The notes under the pieces were generated by a model that worked only from the letters and a program-made list of their open reading frames with translations, made no database searches and was not told the origin of the DNA. A stretch of 64,000 nt of DNA from Bimuria novae-zelandiae CBS 107.79 (Eukaryota; Ascomycota; Dothideomycetes; Pleosporales; Didymosphaeriaceae): contig ML976714.1 of NCBI GenBank assembly GCA_010015655.1, forward strand, positions 293,666 through 357,665. Reading direction: 5' to 3'. Both the position numbers and the translations under genes were made by a program. Below, one piece after another: positions 46,161 to 55,578 of this stretch. Each line of letters begins with the position of its first letter. The stretch's first letter is position 1.

Positions 46161-47987
46161 ACGTGTTTCACCAGTCATTAAGCCGCACCAGTTACTGAGC
46201 CACCCTACTAAGATCGCGACGCGTCTCTACATAACACCCACGATGCCCACCACACAACGCACCCGCTAGCTTGAAAAGGAAGCCAGGCTAGCTCTATCAA
46301 CCTATGCGATTTAGATAAGACAGGTTTCTAGCTACCAAAACGCTGCAAGGCTCTATGATATCAATCAATCTACCCTACGTCGACGTGTTAACGGTTACCT
46401 ACCTCGGGCCGTTGCTAACGCCCAGAAACGAAAGCTACATCCTATAGAGGAGCAGGCTCTAGTAGAGTGGATACTAGACCTTAATCGACGTGGATTTCTA
46501 CCTTACATTATTAACGTACGTAAGATGGCCGACCATCTACTCGCTGCGCGCGGCCAGATCCCTGCCCTATAGCCAGTGGGTAAGAACTGGGTATCACGCT
46601 TTATCAAGGCTCAGCCAGAGCTACAGACCAAGTGGACTAGGAGCTTCCATAGTTAGCGCGCGCTCTGTGAGGATCCTGTTAAGATCTCTGCCTGGTACAA
46701 GCTTGTGGAGGAGACGCGACAGACATATGGCATATAGGATACAGACACCTACAACTTTAACGAGACAGGCTTCCTAATGGGGGTCGCCTCTACGTCTAGA
46801 GTAGTCACCAGCTCAGACACTATAGGCAGGGCTATACACATATAGCCAGGCAATCAAGACTACGTTACAATAATTAAAGCCGTCTGCGCAGCTGGGTGGT
46901 CTATACCACCCCTTATTATCCTACCTGGCAAGCTCCACCAGGCTAGCTAGTATACTAACCTACCTGCTGGCTGGGTACTGGCTGTTAGCGACAATGGCTA
47001 GACGATAGATAGTCTAGGGCTTACCTGGCTAGAGCACTTCACTTGGCATACAGAGTCTCGTATAGTTAGCACCTGGCGGCTGCTTATTCTAGACAGTTAT
47101 AGTAGCCATGCTACCCCTGAGTTTAATTAATACTATAGGACATACAGGATTATTAGCCTGTGTATGCCTGCCTATACAAGCCACCTCCTATAGCCTTTAG
47201 ATGTTAGCTATTTCTCACCTCTCAAGACAGCGTACGGACATAAAGTAACTGAGCTAGCCAGACAGCGTGTCTATTATGTAGACAAGGAAGAGTTCCTGTC
47301 AATCTACCCACGTGTACGTAGGGCTGTTTTTACAGAGCAGAACATCAAGGCTGGCTTTCAAGCGACAGGGCTGGTGCCTACCTGTCCTGATCGGGTCCTC
47401 TCATGCCTGACTGTAGTCAGGACACCGTCACCACTACAGACGGGCGCTGAGCCAGCATGGACAGCTGAGACGCCTCACACTACTACTCAGGTTGAGCAGC
47501 AGGCTAGGCTTATACGTAATCGTTTACAACGACCGTCTTAGAGCCCTACACACCAGATGCTCAGGCAGCTAGTTAAGAGCTATTAGCATGCTATAAATAT
47601 AGTAACTCTTCTAGCAGAAGATATTAGGAAACTATAGGCTACTAATTAACGTCGTAGACAAAGACAGGAGAGGCGTAGGCAGTATATTGCCTCTAGAGGG
47701 GCTTTACAGGCTAAGGAAGGTCGAAGGCTGGCTGTAAAGGCTGAAAGGGTGCTCTAGCAGGTAGAGCAGGAGGACCGTGCAGGACGATTACGAGCACCAC
47801 CTACATGTAGTAACTACTATAAGCAAGGCTATAGAAGGACTTAGTGTACCTAGAGATTATAGCTATTATATTAATCTATTTATATTAAATTTAACTATTA
47901 CGTTGTTAAGCTATCGTGCAGAAAGCTGCGTCAGTTTTAGTGGGGTAGCTCAGTGACTGGTGTGGCTCAATGACTGGTGAAACACGT
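46161..47987 (+). mobile_element. pogo/Fot-type transposon, copy D (1827 bp)
   Basis: Ends ACGTGTTTCACCAGTCATTR with two units each; TA at 46159-46160 and 47988-47989. Identical in length to copy B. It interrupts the transposase of the outer element. Transposase from ATG at 46243 ('MPTTQRTR', 'SSYQNAARLYDI', 'LRRRVNGYLPRAVANAQKR', 'DTYNFNETGFLMGVASTSRV', 'PAGWVLAVSDNG', 'DLVPTCPDRVLSCLT'-like end). Fewer stops than copy C, but several TAG at CAG/TGG sites. Confidence 0.9.
46243..47850 (+). pseudogene. pogo transposase remnant, copy D
   Basis: One frame keeps sense over its whole length with scattered TAG/TAA (for example after 'QRTR', after 'YAI', and in the linker before the DDE domain). 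Compared with copy B, some stops are shared and some private, so both copies descend from an already damaged or repeatedly RIP-hit source. The downstream limit is approximate. Confidence 0.78.
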
Positions 47988-48548
47988 TACTGTATTCTCT
48001 TAGTAAGAACGCGCACTAAGCTCTACTTTACGCGTTAAAGTTAAGTAAACAACGCCATGCTTTTAAGCTATTTTTGTCTATAGGATTTTCTCTCCTAGAG
48101 GCGTACTTTTTGCTTCTGTAACTGCTTCGTTAATGCCTGTCATTGTTGTTGTGCTGTGTTGGGATGAAAAAGTGTCATGTGGATGGTGTTCCGCGCGTTG
48201 GCCGACGGCGCGCGTTGGGTGCACGGGCACGGTAATAGCATGCGCGCATTTCGAAGTCGAAGATACAACAAGTTGATAAAGGATGCGCAGTTTAATGAAG
48301 CCGGGCATTATCTTTAGGCCAGTGCTGCAGATGTCCCAGATGTTGCACATTAAGAGCTCCTTCTATTGGGTCGCATCTACTCCCGTCAGACGGGCGGCGG
48401 CCGTGCCTTCTCTTTTTGACGGCACAGGCAGACCGAACTGGTTCGTTTCGCGCTGCAGCGACAAAGGGACTGACCAAACATCTTCTAGCCTTGCAAAGAA
48501 ATCATGTGCAAAGCATGCTTCCCTCAGCTGCAACGTCGTTGCCATTTC

Positions 48549-50210
48549 CTATTCCTCCGCGCCTGGTCGCTTCCTCAAATTTTCCACACCGTACAGCATA
48601 TCGCGCAATGCCTTGTCGTCGCCTTTGCTTGAACTACACTCGGCATCAATGCCTGCATCTCCCTGCACGGCCCTGCTGAACCCTTCGAGCGCCTTCGATA
48701 GCGTCTTGTCTTCTCGCCACTCTCCAGACTGTCGGCTTAGATATTGCAGCCGTGAAGCCAGCTACACTGTATTAGCTCCGCTCGAACCATATCTCCATGA
48801 TGACTCACAGGCTCTGTACGGACAACGGATGTAGAACCTGGCTCGTGCACGTGGTCGATGGAAATTACCGCTGTGGGCCCAACTTCGGGCACGTCGATGA
48901 ATGCTAGGTCAAGGACATTGCCAGTCAAGGGGATGACTTTGGCGCTTTTCGAAGAACTCCCGAATCTATAGTTTACGAGTGCCGGGAGACCCTCGCAAGC
49001 TACCAGAATTTCATCGTCCTGTGAATTGTCAGTGTCGGGTTTCAGATTGTAACTGTGGGCCTGTACCTCCTCCTCGGCAGTCGGAACGGACCAGAGACCA
49101 GATACAGCAACCTTGAATTCCGTGGGCGCATTTTGATACGGATGGCCTTTGTAGCGCTCAAGTATGGGTTGTTGCAAAGATATCTTCTCCAATAAACGGT
49201 AGTTCAGCCAATCCCATAAGTAAAGATCTGGATCACCGCCTCCAGAAACCAGATGTCCTGCGTTTGTGAAGCATAGGCGGCTGACGAACTCCTCGTGGCC
49301 CTGGCAGAAGCCTTCGATAACGTGTGCTTGTGGTATTCCACGGGATAACCTGATATGCTCGTCTCGATCGGCAGTAAGTATGTAGCTGCGGGAGCCGACT
49401 GTCGTGCACGCAACATCTGTGAGCATCGATACATGGCCAAGTATCAGGTCGTGCTTGAACTTTGGCGCTTCTTTTCCCTGCTTAGGTCCCTTTTCCGCTT
49501 GTTTGAGCTGCTCTTCTAGGGCTTTGCGGTTCCTTCCGGAATGAACTGTGAGGACGCTTGCGGACGGTGCAAATTTCTTCTGCTCTTCCTTGGGCTCAGG
49601 AGTGGCTGCTACTTCGCTGACTGGGGATGGCAGCAGAGGTAGTGAATAGACATCACCGAATTTGTCTGCAACCAGAATTGTCGTGCCATCTGGGGTTAGT
49701 GCAACCGATGAGGGGCGTTTCGGCATGCACCTGAAGGAGTTAGTGGTGTGGCACTGATGAAGTGGAAGCCGCCGCTTGCCTCTGACTTAGTTGTTCCAAA
49801 TGGCACTGAGCATCCGCTTGAAACACTCGAATACATTTGTCTTCAGCGGTAACAGCGACAAGATATTTCCCATCCTTCGCCGTTCTTAAATGTAAGAAAT
49901 TCGGCCTTGGCTCTGCCACTGGCGTGAGCTTGACCCGTTTGCCAGGCGGGCCTTCGTCGTCATCTTTACGTGCAGGTTCCTGTATCTCTCAGCTTATACT
50001 CTCCATATGCTTAGATGTGTAAATCTATCAAAACACAACAACAAGACTAACCTTCACATCAGGCGTGGGGGTTTCAGGCGCCCACGTAGATGTAGCCCCG
50101 GTGGAAGATTGGACTACAAGCTGGGAGCCCGTCGCACCGAAGAGCAGCCACTCAAAATCATCACCTGCAGGCCGGGTGCAGCTGGCAAGGCATTGATACG
50201 GTACGGTCAT
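48549..50210 (-). CDS. TRM82: tRNA (guanine-N7-)-methyltransferase non-catalytic subunit Trm82
   Basis: Four exons: 50052-50210, 49780-49979, 48809-49730 and 48549-48761, giving 497 aa. WD40 protein that stabilises the catalytic Trm8 to make m7G46 in tRNA. Features: 'MTVPYQCLASCTRPAGDDFE', 'LHLRTAKDGKYLVAVTAEDK', 'SVALTPDGTTILVADKFGDV', 'DLILGHVSMLTDVACTTVGS', the family hallmark 'ILTADRDEHIRLSRGIPQAH', 'FCQGHEEFVSRLCF' and 'LVSGGGDPDLYLWDWLNYRL'. The last exon is found only by using the acceptor GTGTAG at 48762, which gives 'YLSRQSGEWREDKTLSKALE' and 'LYGVENLRKRPGAEE'. Intron 2 (49731-49779) has a GC donor (AG|GCAAGC). It diverges from RPP0. Confidence 0.92.
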
Positions 50211-50421
50211 TTTCTCGGTAATGTCTGCTAGTTACCACAAATGCCTGAAGAAGTTCTGAGATGGTAGTCTAGCCAATTCCTGCACTAGCGCGTAGCTTTA
50301 GCGAAATGGCCCGTGCTCCCACTGCGATTTTCAGTTTCGCGGTCGCGACTTTCCTTGAACCTCATCCAACCACGAAACCGCAATAAGTCCTTAAAGATCC
50401 TATTGTGTCGACACGATCATA
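50211..50421. promoter_or_regulatory. Divergent promoter shared by TRM82 and RPP0
   Basis: Only 211 bp separate the two start codons. It contains a partly palindromic 'GTTTCGCGGTCGCGA' (about 50334-50348) and a pyrimidine/A-rich leader before RPP0. No TATA box seen, as is common for ribosomal protein genes. Confidence 0.6.
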
Positions 50422-51471
50422 ATGGGGGGCAAGAAAGAATCCAAGGCCGCTTACTTCGACAAGCTCAAGGACCTACTTGAGGAGTACAAGAGCATCTTCA
50501 TCGTCTCCGTCGACAATGTGTCTTCGCAGCAGATGCACGAGATCCGCCAGTCGCTCCGCGGCGAGGGCGTCGTCCTCATGGGCAAGAACACCATGGTCCG
50601 CCGCGCGCTGAAGGGCTTCATCAACGACTTCCCCGAGTACGAGCGCCTGCTCCCGCACGTCAAGGGTCCGTATCCTGCGCACAAATGCTAGCGCACGTCT
50701 CGCTAACTGACGATTGCAGGCAACGTCGGCTTCGTCTTCACCAACGGCGACCTCAAGGACATCCGTGAGAAGATTCTCTCCAACCGTGTCGCCGCCCCCG
50801 CTCGTGCCGGTGCCGTCGCTCCCCTCGATGTCTTCATCCCTGCCGGAAATACGTAAGAGATCCGTAACAAAGGAATGTACATTGGAGACTGACCAGCTCA
50901 CAGCGGTATGGAGCCTGGTAAGACTTCCTTCTTCCAGGCCCTCGGTGTCCCCACCAAGATTGCCCGTGGTACCATCGAAATTACCACCGAGCTCAAGCTC
51001 GTCGAGGCTGGCAGCAAGGTCGGTGCCTCCGAGGCTACCCTCCTCAACATGTTGAACATCTCTCCCTTCACCTACGGTATGGGCATTGCGCAGATCTACG
51101 ACAACGGCCAGACCTTCGATAGCTCTGTCTTGGACATCGAGGAGTCCCAGCTGCTCAAGGCTTTCAGCTCGGCCATCACCGCCATTGCCAGTATCTCCCT
51201 TGCTGTCAACTACCCGACCCTGCCGTCCGTCATGCACTCCGTCGTCAATTCTTACAAGAAGGTGCTCGCTGTCGCCATCGAGACCGAGTACGAGTGGGAC
51301 GAGATCAAGGAGCTCAAGGACCGCATTGCCAACCCTGATGCCTATGCTGCCGCTGCTCCTGCCGCCTCTGGTGGTGATTCCGGTGCGGCTGCCCCCGCTG
51401 CCGAGGAGAAGAAGGAGGAAGAGGAGGAGGAGGACTCCGACGCCGACATGGGCTTCGGTCTGTTCGACTAA
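50422..51471 (+). CDS. RPP0: 60S acidic ribosomal protein P0
   Basis: Three exons: 50422-50665, 50720-50852 and 50904-51471, total 314 aa, the standard length. It forms the base of the ribosomal stalk with P1/P2 at the GTPase centre. N-terminal L10-like domain: '[20 protein letters not shown]', '[20 protein letters not shown]', '[13 protein letters not shown]'; then '[18 protein letters not shown]', '[20 protein letters not shown]', '[18 protein letters not shown]'. The C-terminus is an Ala-rich hinge, an acidic run and the universal stalk tail '[17 protein letters not shown]'. Intron 1 has a weak donor (GTCCGT). Strong codon bias to C/G-ending codons fits high expression. Confidence 0.97.
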
Positions 51472-51892
51472 GCGATTGGATATGAAGACGGCGTGGTTTG
51501 CTAGATACCCATGTGACCACCGATGTGGCATACGGATTTATGATCTAGGAATATCGACGAGAACATGAAGGATGAACTCTTGAACCACAGCTCCGCCTTG
51601 CGTGATGCTTGCATTGGCAGACTCAGTGGATCCTTTTCCTTGACACGAGGTAAGCACAACTCTTACCAGATCCATTCCTTCCGCAATGATTATACATTTT
51701 TAACCCTGAGATCCTTCGATGAGGATCAAAAACGCAACACTCTAATTTTTTCATGAGCACCTTACCATCTAAAGCTTCGCACAAACATCCTTTACCAGCT
51801 CAAAGCTAACGATGGCACTAGATACCACTGCTGCAAATGCATCGCGACCACGGACGCCATGCTCTTATGCCTATGCGACTTAACACCCCTCA

Positions 51893-52939
51893 CTACATTG
51901 CCAAACTTCCCGCCTTCCCAAGATCAATTCTGACCCACAATATCCTCGCGCCTGCCTTCCCGCCTAAGCTTCTGCATACACTCTCACTCTGTACATTTCC
52001 CACATACACATCCGCATGCGCCCAAGCGTTACCTTTCTCGTCGACTGCCAGCGCCGGTGCATGTTCCCTAAGTATTCTGATAGCCACCGCCTTTGCGATG
52101 CCCTTGCCCCTCCACTCCGGCTCAGTATGCAGTGCTGTCAGCGAGCCATCTAATCCCAAGAAAGTAGACGCAACAGGCCTCCCATTCTCTCTTTCGAACA
52201 CGCCTACGCTCTTCAGACTCAGCAGCGTCTTCGTAGTCCTTGGGATAGGTGTACGTGCCTGCACAATAGCGAGGTCTTCCTCTCTCATCTCACCCCAGTA
52301 GAGCTCTTTCGGTAGATCACGCGCCGGCGGCAAGTCAGCAACCCTAAACCAGAATTTATTCAGATCCGTGCCGTGCTCGGCGTACTCGGTGCAGACAAGT
52401 CCTGCTTCACTGAGGATTTGCACAACGCCGACGTGGCACCCGCCAAGCGAGATGACGTGCTCTTGCAACAAGTGTCGCATGTATAGCCCTGGGCCAGAAG
52501 GATATCTCCCGTCTGTCCCGGGGTGTGGGAAGTCCCGCTCGTGCTGTCTTGCTAGGTCCACGGCTGGGAAGTTTTCTGGGTGCAGTGGTGGAATGGGTAA
52601 AGTGCTCATGTAGTCTGTTAAAGCCAGTACCGCAATTTTACAGTCTGGACAGAAGATACTGCGCTGCTCTTTTTCGGACGACTCGTGATGGCTGGGTATC
52701 TCGCCAGGCGTGAAGATCCAGAGCTCCGTCTCGGGCCGCATCGAGCGGTCGAGGTATGCTGCTGCCCAGCATCTTGGAACTTCCCCTTCTGAGGTAGAAG
52801 CAGGGAAAGTAGCGAGGATGTGCGCGTCTGGTGTGCGGTTGGGATGTTGAATGCGGTAGGCGAGGGCGATGCTGTGGGGGAGTGTGGCTTTTAGCGCGGA
52901 CTGGAGGGCTGGGGAGGGGTCGTGAGCGTAGATTTTCAT
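51893..52939 (-). CDS. GNAT-family N-acyltransferase (GLYAT/FR47-like)
   Basis: Single exon, 348 aa, ATG at 52939. The C-terminal third holds the acetyl-CoA motif A 'LHTEPEWRGKGIAKAVAIRI' (R-G-x-G-x-A type), preceded by 'ASTFLGLDGSL' and followed by 'AWAHADVYVGNVQSESVCRS', which fits beta-strand/helix elements of GNAT, FR47-like subgroup. The N-terminal half ('LQSALKATLPHSIALAYRIQ', 'ETELWIFTPGEI') is typical of fungal two-domain members. Substrate cannot be predicted. It converges with RPP0; about 420 bp of 3' sequence lie between. Confidence 0.82.
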   Translation of the reverse strand: MKIYAHDPSPALQSALKATLPHSIALAYRIQHPNRTPDAHILATFPASTSEGEVPRCWAAAYLDRSMRPETELWIFTPGEIPSHHESSEKEQRSIFCPDCKIAVLALTDYMSTLPIPPLHPENFPAVDLARQHERDFPHPGTDGRYPSGPGLYMRHLLQEHVISLGGCHVGVVQILSEAGLVCTEYAEHGTDLNKFWFRVADLPPARDLPKELYWGEMREEDLAIVQARTPIPRTTKTLLSLKSVGVFERENGRPVASTFLGLDGSLTALHTEPEWRGKGIAKAVAIRILREHAPALAVDEKGNAWAHADVYVGNVQSESVCRSLGGKAGARILWVRIDLGKAGSLAM

Positions 52940-53240
52940 TCTGTGAGCGGAGGTGTCACGGTTTTAGATGTAGCGTGTTTTAGCAAGAGGTAGTTATAAG
53001 GATTGGAAAATGTTATCTATCTGGTTTTTGCACGGGGAGAAGCTCCTGCCTGTTTGAGGTGGTATGACTCATTGAGCTTGGGTGTTCCGCGGGTCTGCTG
53101 GATGGTGTGTATTTTGTCTAACAGCTTTCTCTATTGGCTTTGAAATTGCTCTGCGGTTAAGGTGGAGTATGTTGTGTCGAGTGCGCTGCTTGTTTTTTAG
53201 CAGGCTGGTGAGCGCTTGGCCTCCAGCCCACGCGCTACAC
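52940..53240. other. Promoter side of the GNAT gene, no other gene
   Basis: GC-balanced, no supported coding sequence. Leads into an inverted duplication at 53241. Confidence 0.5.
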
Positions 53241-53813
53241 ATCAACACCAGGACCTCGTCGAATGCCTACGCGCACGCCGCGATGACTGCTTGGAGAACG
53301 GCGCGTTTTGTCAGCACAAGAGTCAGTGGACTGTCTAGGCCGCTCCGACGACGCGGTGAAGCAGTCATCGGAGTATACGTCCAGTGACAATAATAATCAA
53401 GCAGGTGGCATGAATATCATCCAGTGCGGGGCAGGTCGTACACCAAGCCATCCGACACACTGCCGGAGTCGTTCGTAGCTCTACCATACGAGTTGATAAT
53501 TGGAAAAAGCTAGGAAGCGGTCCGACCATGAACGCTGGGCACCTTGAACTGCAAATGGTTGCATGCCGAGTGGTTTCACCAGTCTCGACGCAGCACCATG
53601 AGCGCGCCAAGTTCAACTCATTGAAGGTGTCTCATTGTGAGAAATAGAGTTCCGTGCTCGGATCATCCCCAATTCGACTCGAAATAACGGTGGTTGACAG
53701 GTCCTGCAGCACGCTGTACCAGCCTGTGAGATCGTTGTCCAGGCTGTAATCGCACGTGCGCGTAGGCAGTCGTGCAGTGGTAGTCGCTGATTCGACGAGG
53801 TTCCGGTGTTGAG
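53241..53813. repeat. Diverged inverted duplication next to the transposon nest
   Basis: Arms at about 53241-53300 (plus) and 53733-53813 (minus) share 'ATCAACACCRGRACCTCGTC', 'GCCTACGCGCACG', 'GCGATKACWGCYTGG' and 'ACAACG'. The right arm has an extra 22 bp. Both arms read as similar peptides ('NTRTSSN...YAHAAMTAW' and 'NTGTSSN...RARAITAW'). The right arm ends at the border of the 85-bp repeat at 53815. Origin not known. Confidence 0.6.
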
Positions 53814-54240
53814 GTACCGCGTCCGTGCGCGTAATGCGCCGCTTTTCACTAGTTAAATTTAGAAAAACTAGTAACTTTAAAGCTGTATATCTCTATAATA
53901 CCTTATATTTTAAAATTCATTTCAAAATACTAAGTACAGTGGGGTTGACAAAAAAACAAATCTTTTTATATCTTTTTAAAATAGGTATAACATTGCCACT
54001 AGTACATTTTAGGTTAAATAAAATACAGTATTTAAAAGTAAAAGTTTAAAATTTTAAGTCTATAATTATAGTTTATGCTTAGTCAGCGTGACTGAAATAA
54101 ATATACTTAGTAAACTTTAGAGTTTTTTATTATAAAAGTTCACCTGTTTATAACTTTTTAATTACGGTACAAAAAATTACTAAAATTACACTAGTTGAGA
54201 TAGGCCTAGATTTAATTAGTAATTAATCTTTTTTAGGTTA

Positions 54241-54458
54241 ACGTGTTCCACCACTCAGTAGCGTACACCAGTCAGCGGCGCACCTTATCAAAATTAGTAT
54301 TGTGAGCTTTCGAAAATTGGTATTTGTAGATAGCACCTACAGTTAGAGTAATTCTACCTTTTTCTAAAGGCGATTAAGAGCATTGGCGTGGAGTTATGAT
54401 TAATGAAAAAAAAGCTTGGCGGCGGTTTTGGTAGTGCACCGCTAAGTGGTGGAACACG
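54241..54458. mobile_element. pogo-related MITE (218 bp)
   Basis: Inverted ends ACGTGTTCCACCACTYAG, TA at 54239-54240 and 54459-54460, interior without coding capacity. The left end carries two reiterated units and the right end one, as in the larger pogo copies. Ends closely resemble those of copies B, C and D, so a related transposase could have mobilised it. Confidence 0.82.
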
Positions 54459-54599
54459 TTAGTTTATAATCTTAGTTATAAGCTATTATGTAAGATATAA
54501 TTATATAATAACTTATTAATATTATAGTATAAGATAATATCTCTCTATACGTAATCTTCTTTACCTCTATTTTCTTAAAATTCTTATAAAATGACTTCC

Positions 54600-55069
54600 T
54601 GTTACGAGCTCAAGGAACCTTGACTGTGGCACTACCACAACTAATAATGGATAGAGGGAGGTGGATGACGCTGTACTACAGCTAGCTTGCGAGGACTCGG
54701 GGGGCCGCTTAGGTCAGCAGGGGTCACGTGATCACGATACGCTAAGAACCAGCTTCGATGCCGGATTAAAGGTGATCCGCTAAGGACAAGGGCAATCGTT
54801 AGATTACCTAGGAATAAAAGAAGAAATAGACTAGTATATAGTATAATAGTTCTCTTATTATTTTTTTTTCTTTATAGTTAACTTATGTATCTTCTGCACG
54901 AGTACGTTTTCTATATAAGCTAATAGTTATTTTATTTATTATAAGATTAAATTATATAGCCACGCGCTAAGTTGTCGCATTAACTTATACTACTAAATAA
55001 TCTGTGAAGTACTACTTTAGCCTTGCCGTCCTAACCCGGATCGGACCAAGGTGTGAGCACCTCATAATA
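54600..55069. repeat. Solo LTR (470 bp), target duplication CTTCC
   Basis: Starts TGTTACGAGCTCAAGG and ends GAGCACCTCATAATA, where the final CA has become TA. CTTCC flanks it at 54595-54599 and 55070-55074. Shares segments with the LTR at 9377-9889. Confidence 0.7.
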
Positions 55070-55578
55070 CTTCCTAACTTTCTAAATTTAGATAAGAAGT
55101 TTAATATCTTTTAGAAGTTAATACTTTTATTTCTACTATTTCTACTATCCTTAAAAGGCCTAAATGTAGTATTTATATTACTACTCACTGGATTAAAAGA
55201 GAAAATAAATTAAAAATAATAATAAAGAGGCTAAAAAAGGGAGACAAACAAAGACCTCTTTAAAAGACTTAAGAGTTATTAATAGGGACTTAAAAAGAAG
55301 TCCTAAAAATAAATAAAAGGCTATTATACGAAAATAGCCTTAATCTTTCTACTAGAAGCCTTTCGGGACTTTTGAAAAGGAGGGATATAGGACAAAGACT
55401 TCTATATAAAAACCTCTTTTACATAAGAAAAATACTATCACTAGGCTAAGCTTCGCCAAGACTTAGTAAAATAATAAAAAAAATATTAACTTAAGTAAGG
55501 TTATATTTTCTAATAAGTTAGCAATTCAAAGAGATCACGGAACTAGGATAAAATACTATAGAATAAGGAAAAGTTCTA

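Larger units (their letters stand above)
45080..48143 (-). pseudogene. Transposase of the outer pogo-type element, interrupted and RIP-damaged
   Basis: Starts 'MTGINEAVTEAKSTPLGEKI' (48143 down), is interrupted by pogo copy D (46161-47987), and resumes 'LSPQEEAELVKYIDKLTKEH' (CENP-B-like), then 'YNIDKKGFIIRAI', 'LIACVCVDGSALPLGLIYLA', 'ESQNIQSTWVEDVKVGEYIA', 'RRKYRLLLVDSYRSYLTKEF' and 'SSFKAVGVSPFNPNIILD'. This is the DDE_1 order. TAA/TAG occur where CAA, CAG or TGG is expected. A different family from the ACGTGTT-ended copies. Confidence 0.8.
37560..48235 (-). mobile_element. Outer pogo-type element with 47-bp inverted ends, split by two insertions
   Basis: Perfect 47-bp inverted repeats at 37560-37606 and 48189-48235 (start TTACCGTGCCCGTGCACCC), with TA on both sides (37558-37559, 48236-48237). 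Without the gypsy element and pogo copy D the host would be about 2.14 kb, a normal size for this superfamily. The transposase runs on the minus strand from the ATG at 48143. The perfect ends contrast with RIP damage inside. Confidence 0.88.

Noticed and set aside
50473..51531. Long minus-strand open frame (352 codons) opposite RPP0
   Set aside because: It is a mirror of the strongly codon-biased RPP0 gene, crosses its introns and has no motif of its own.
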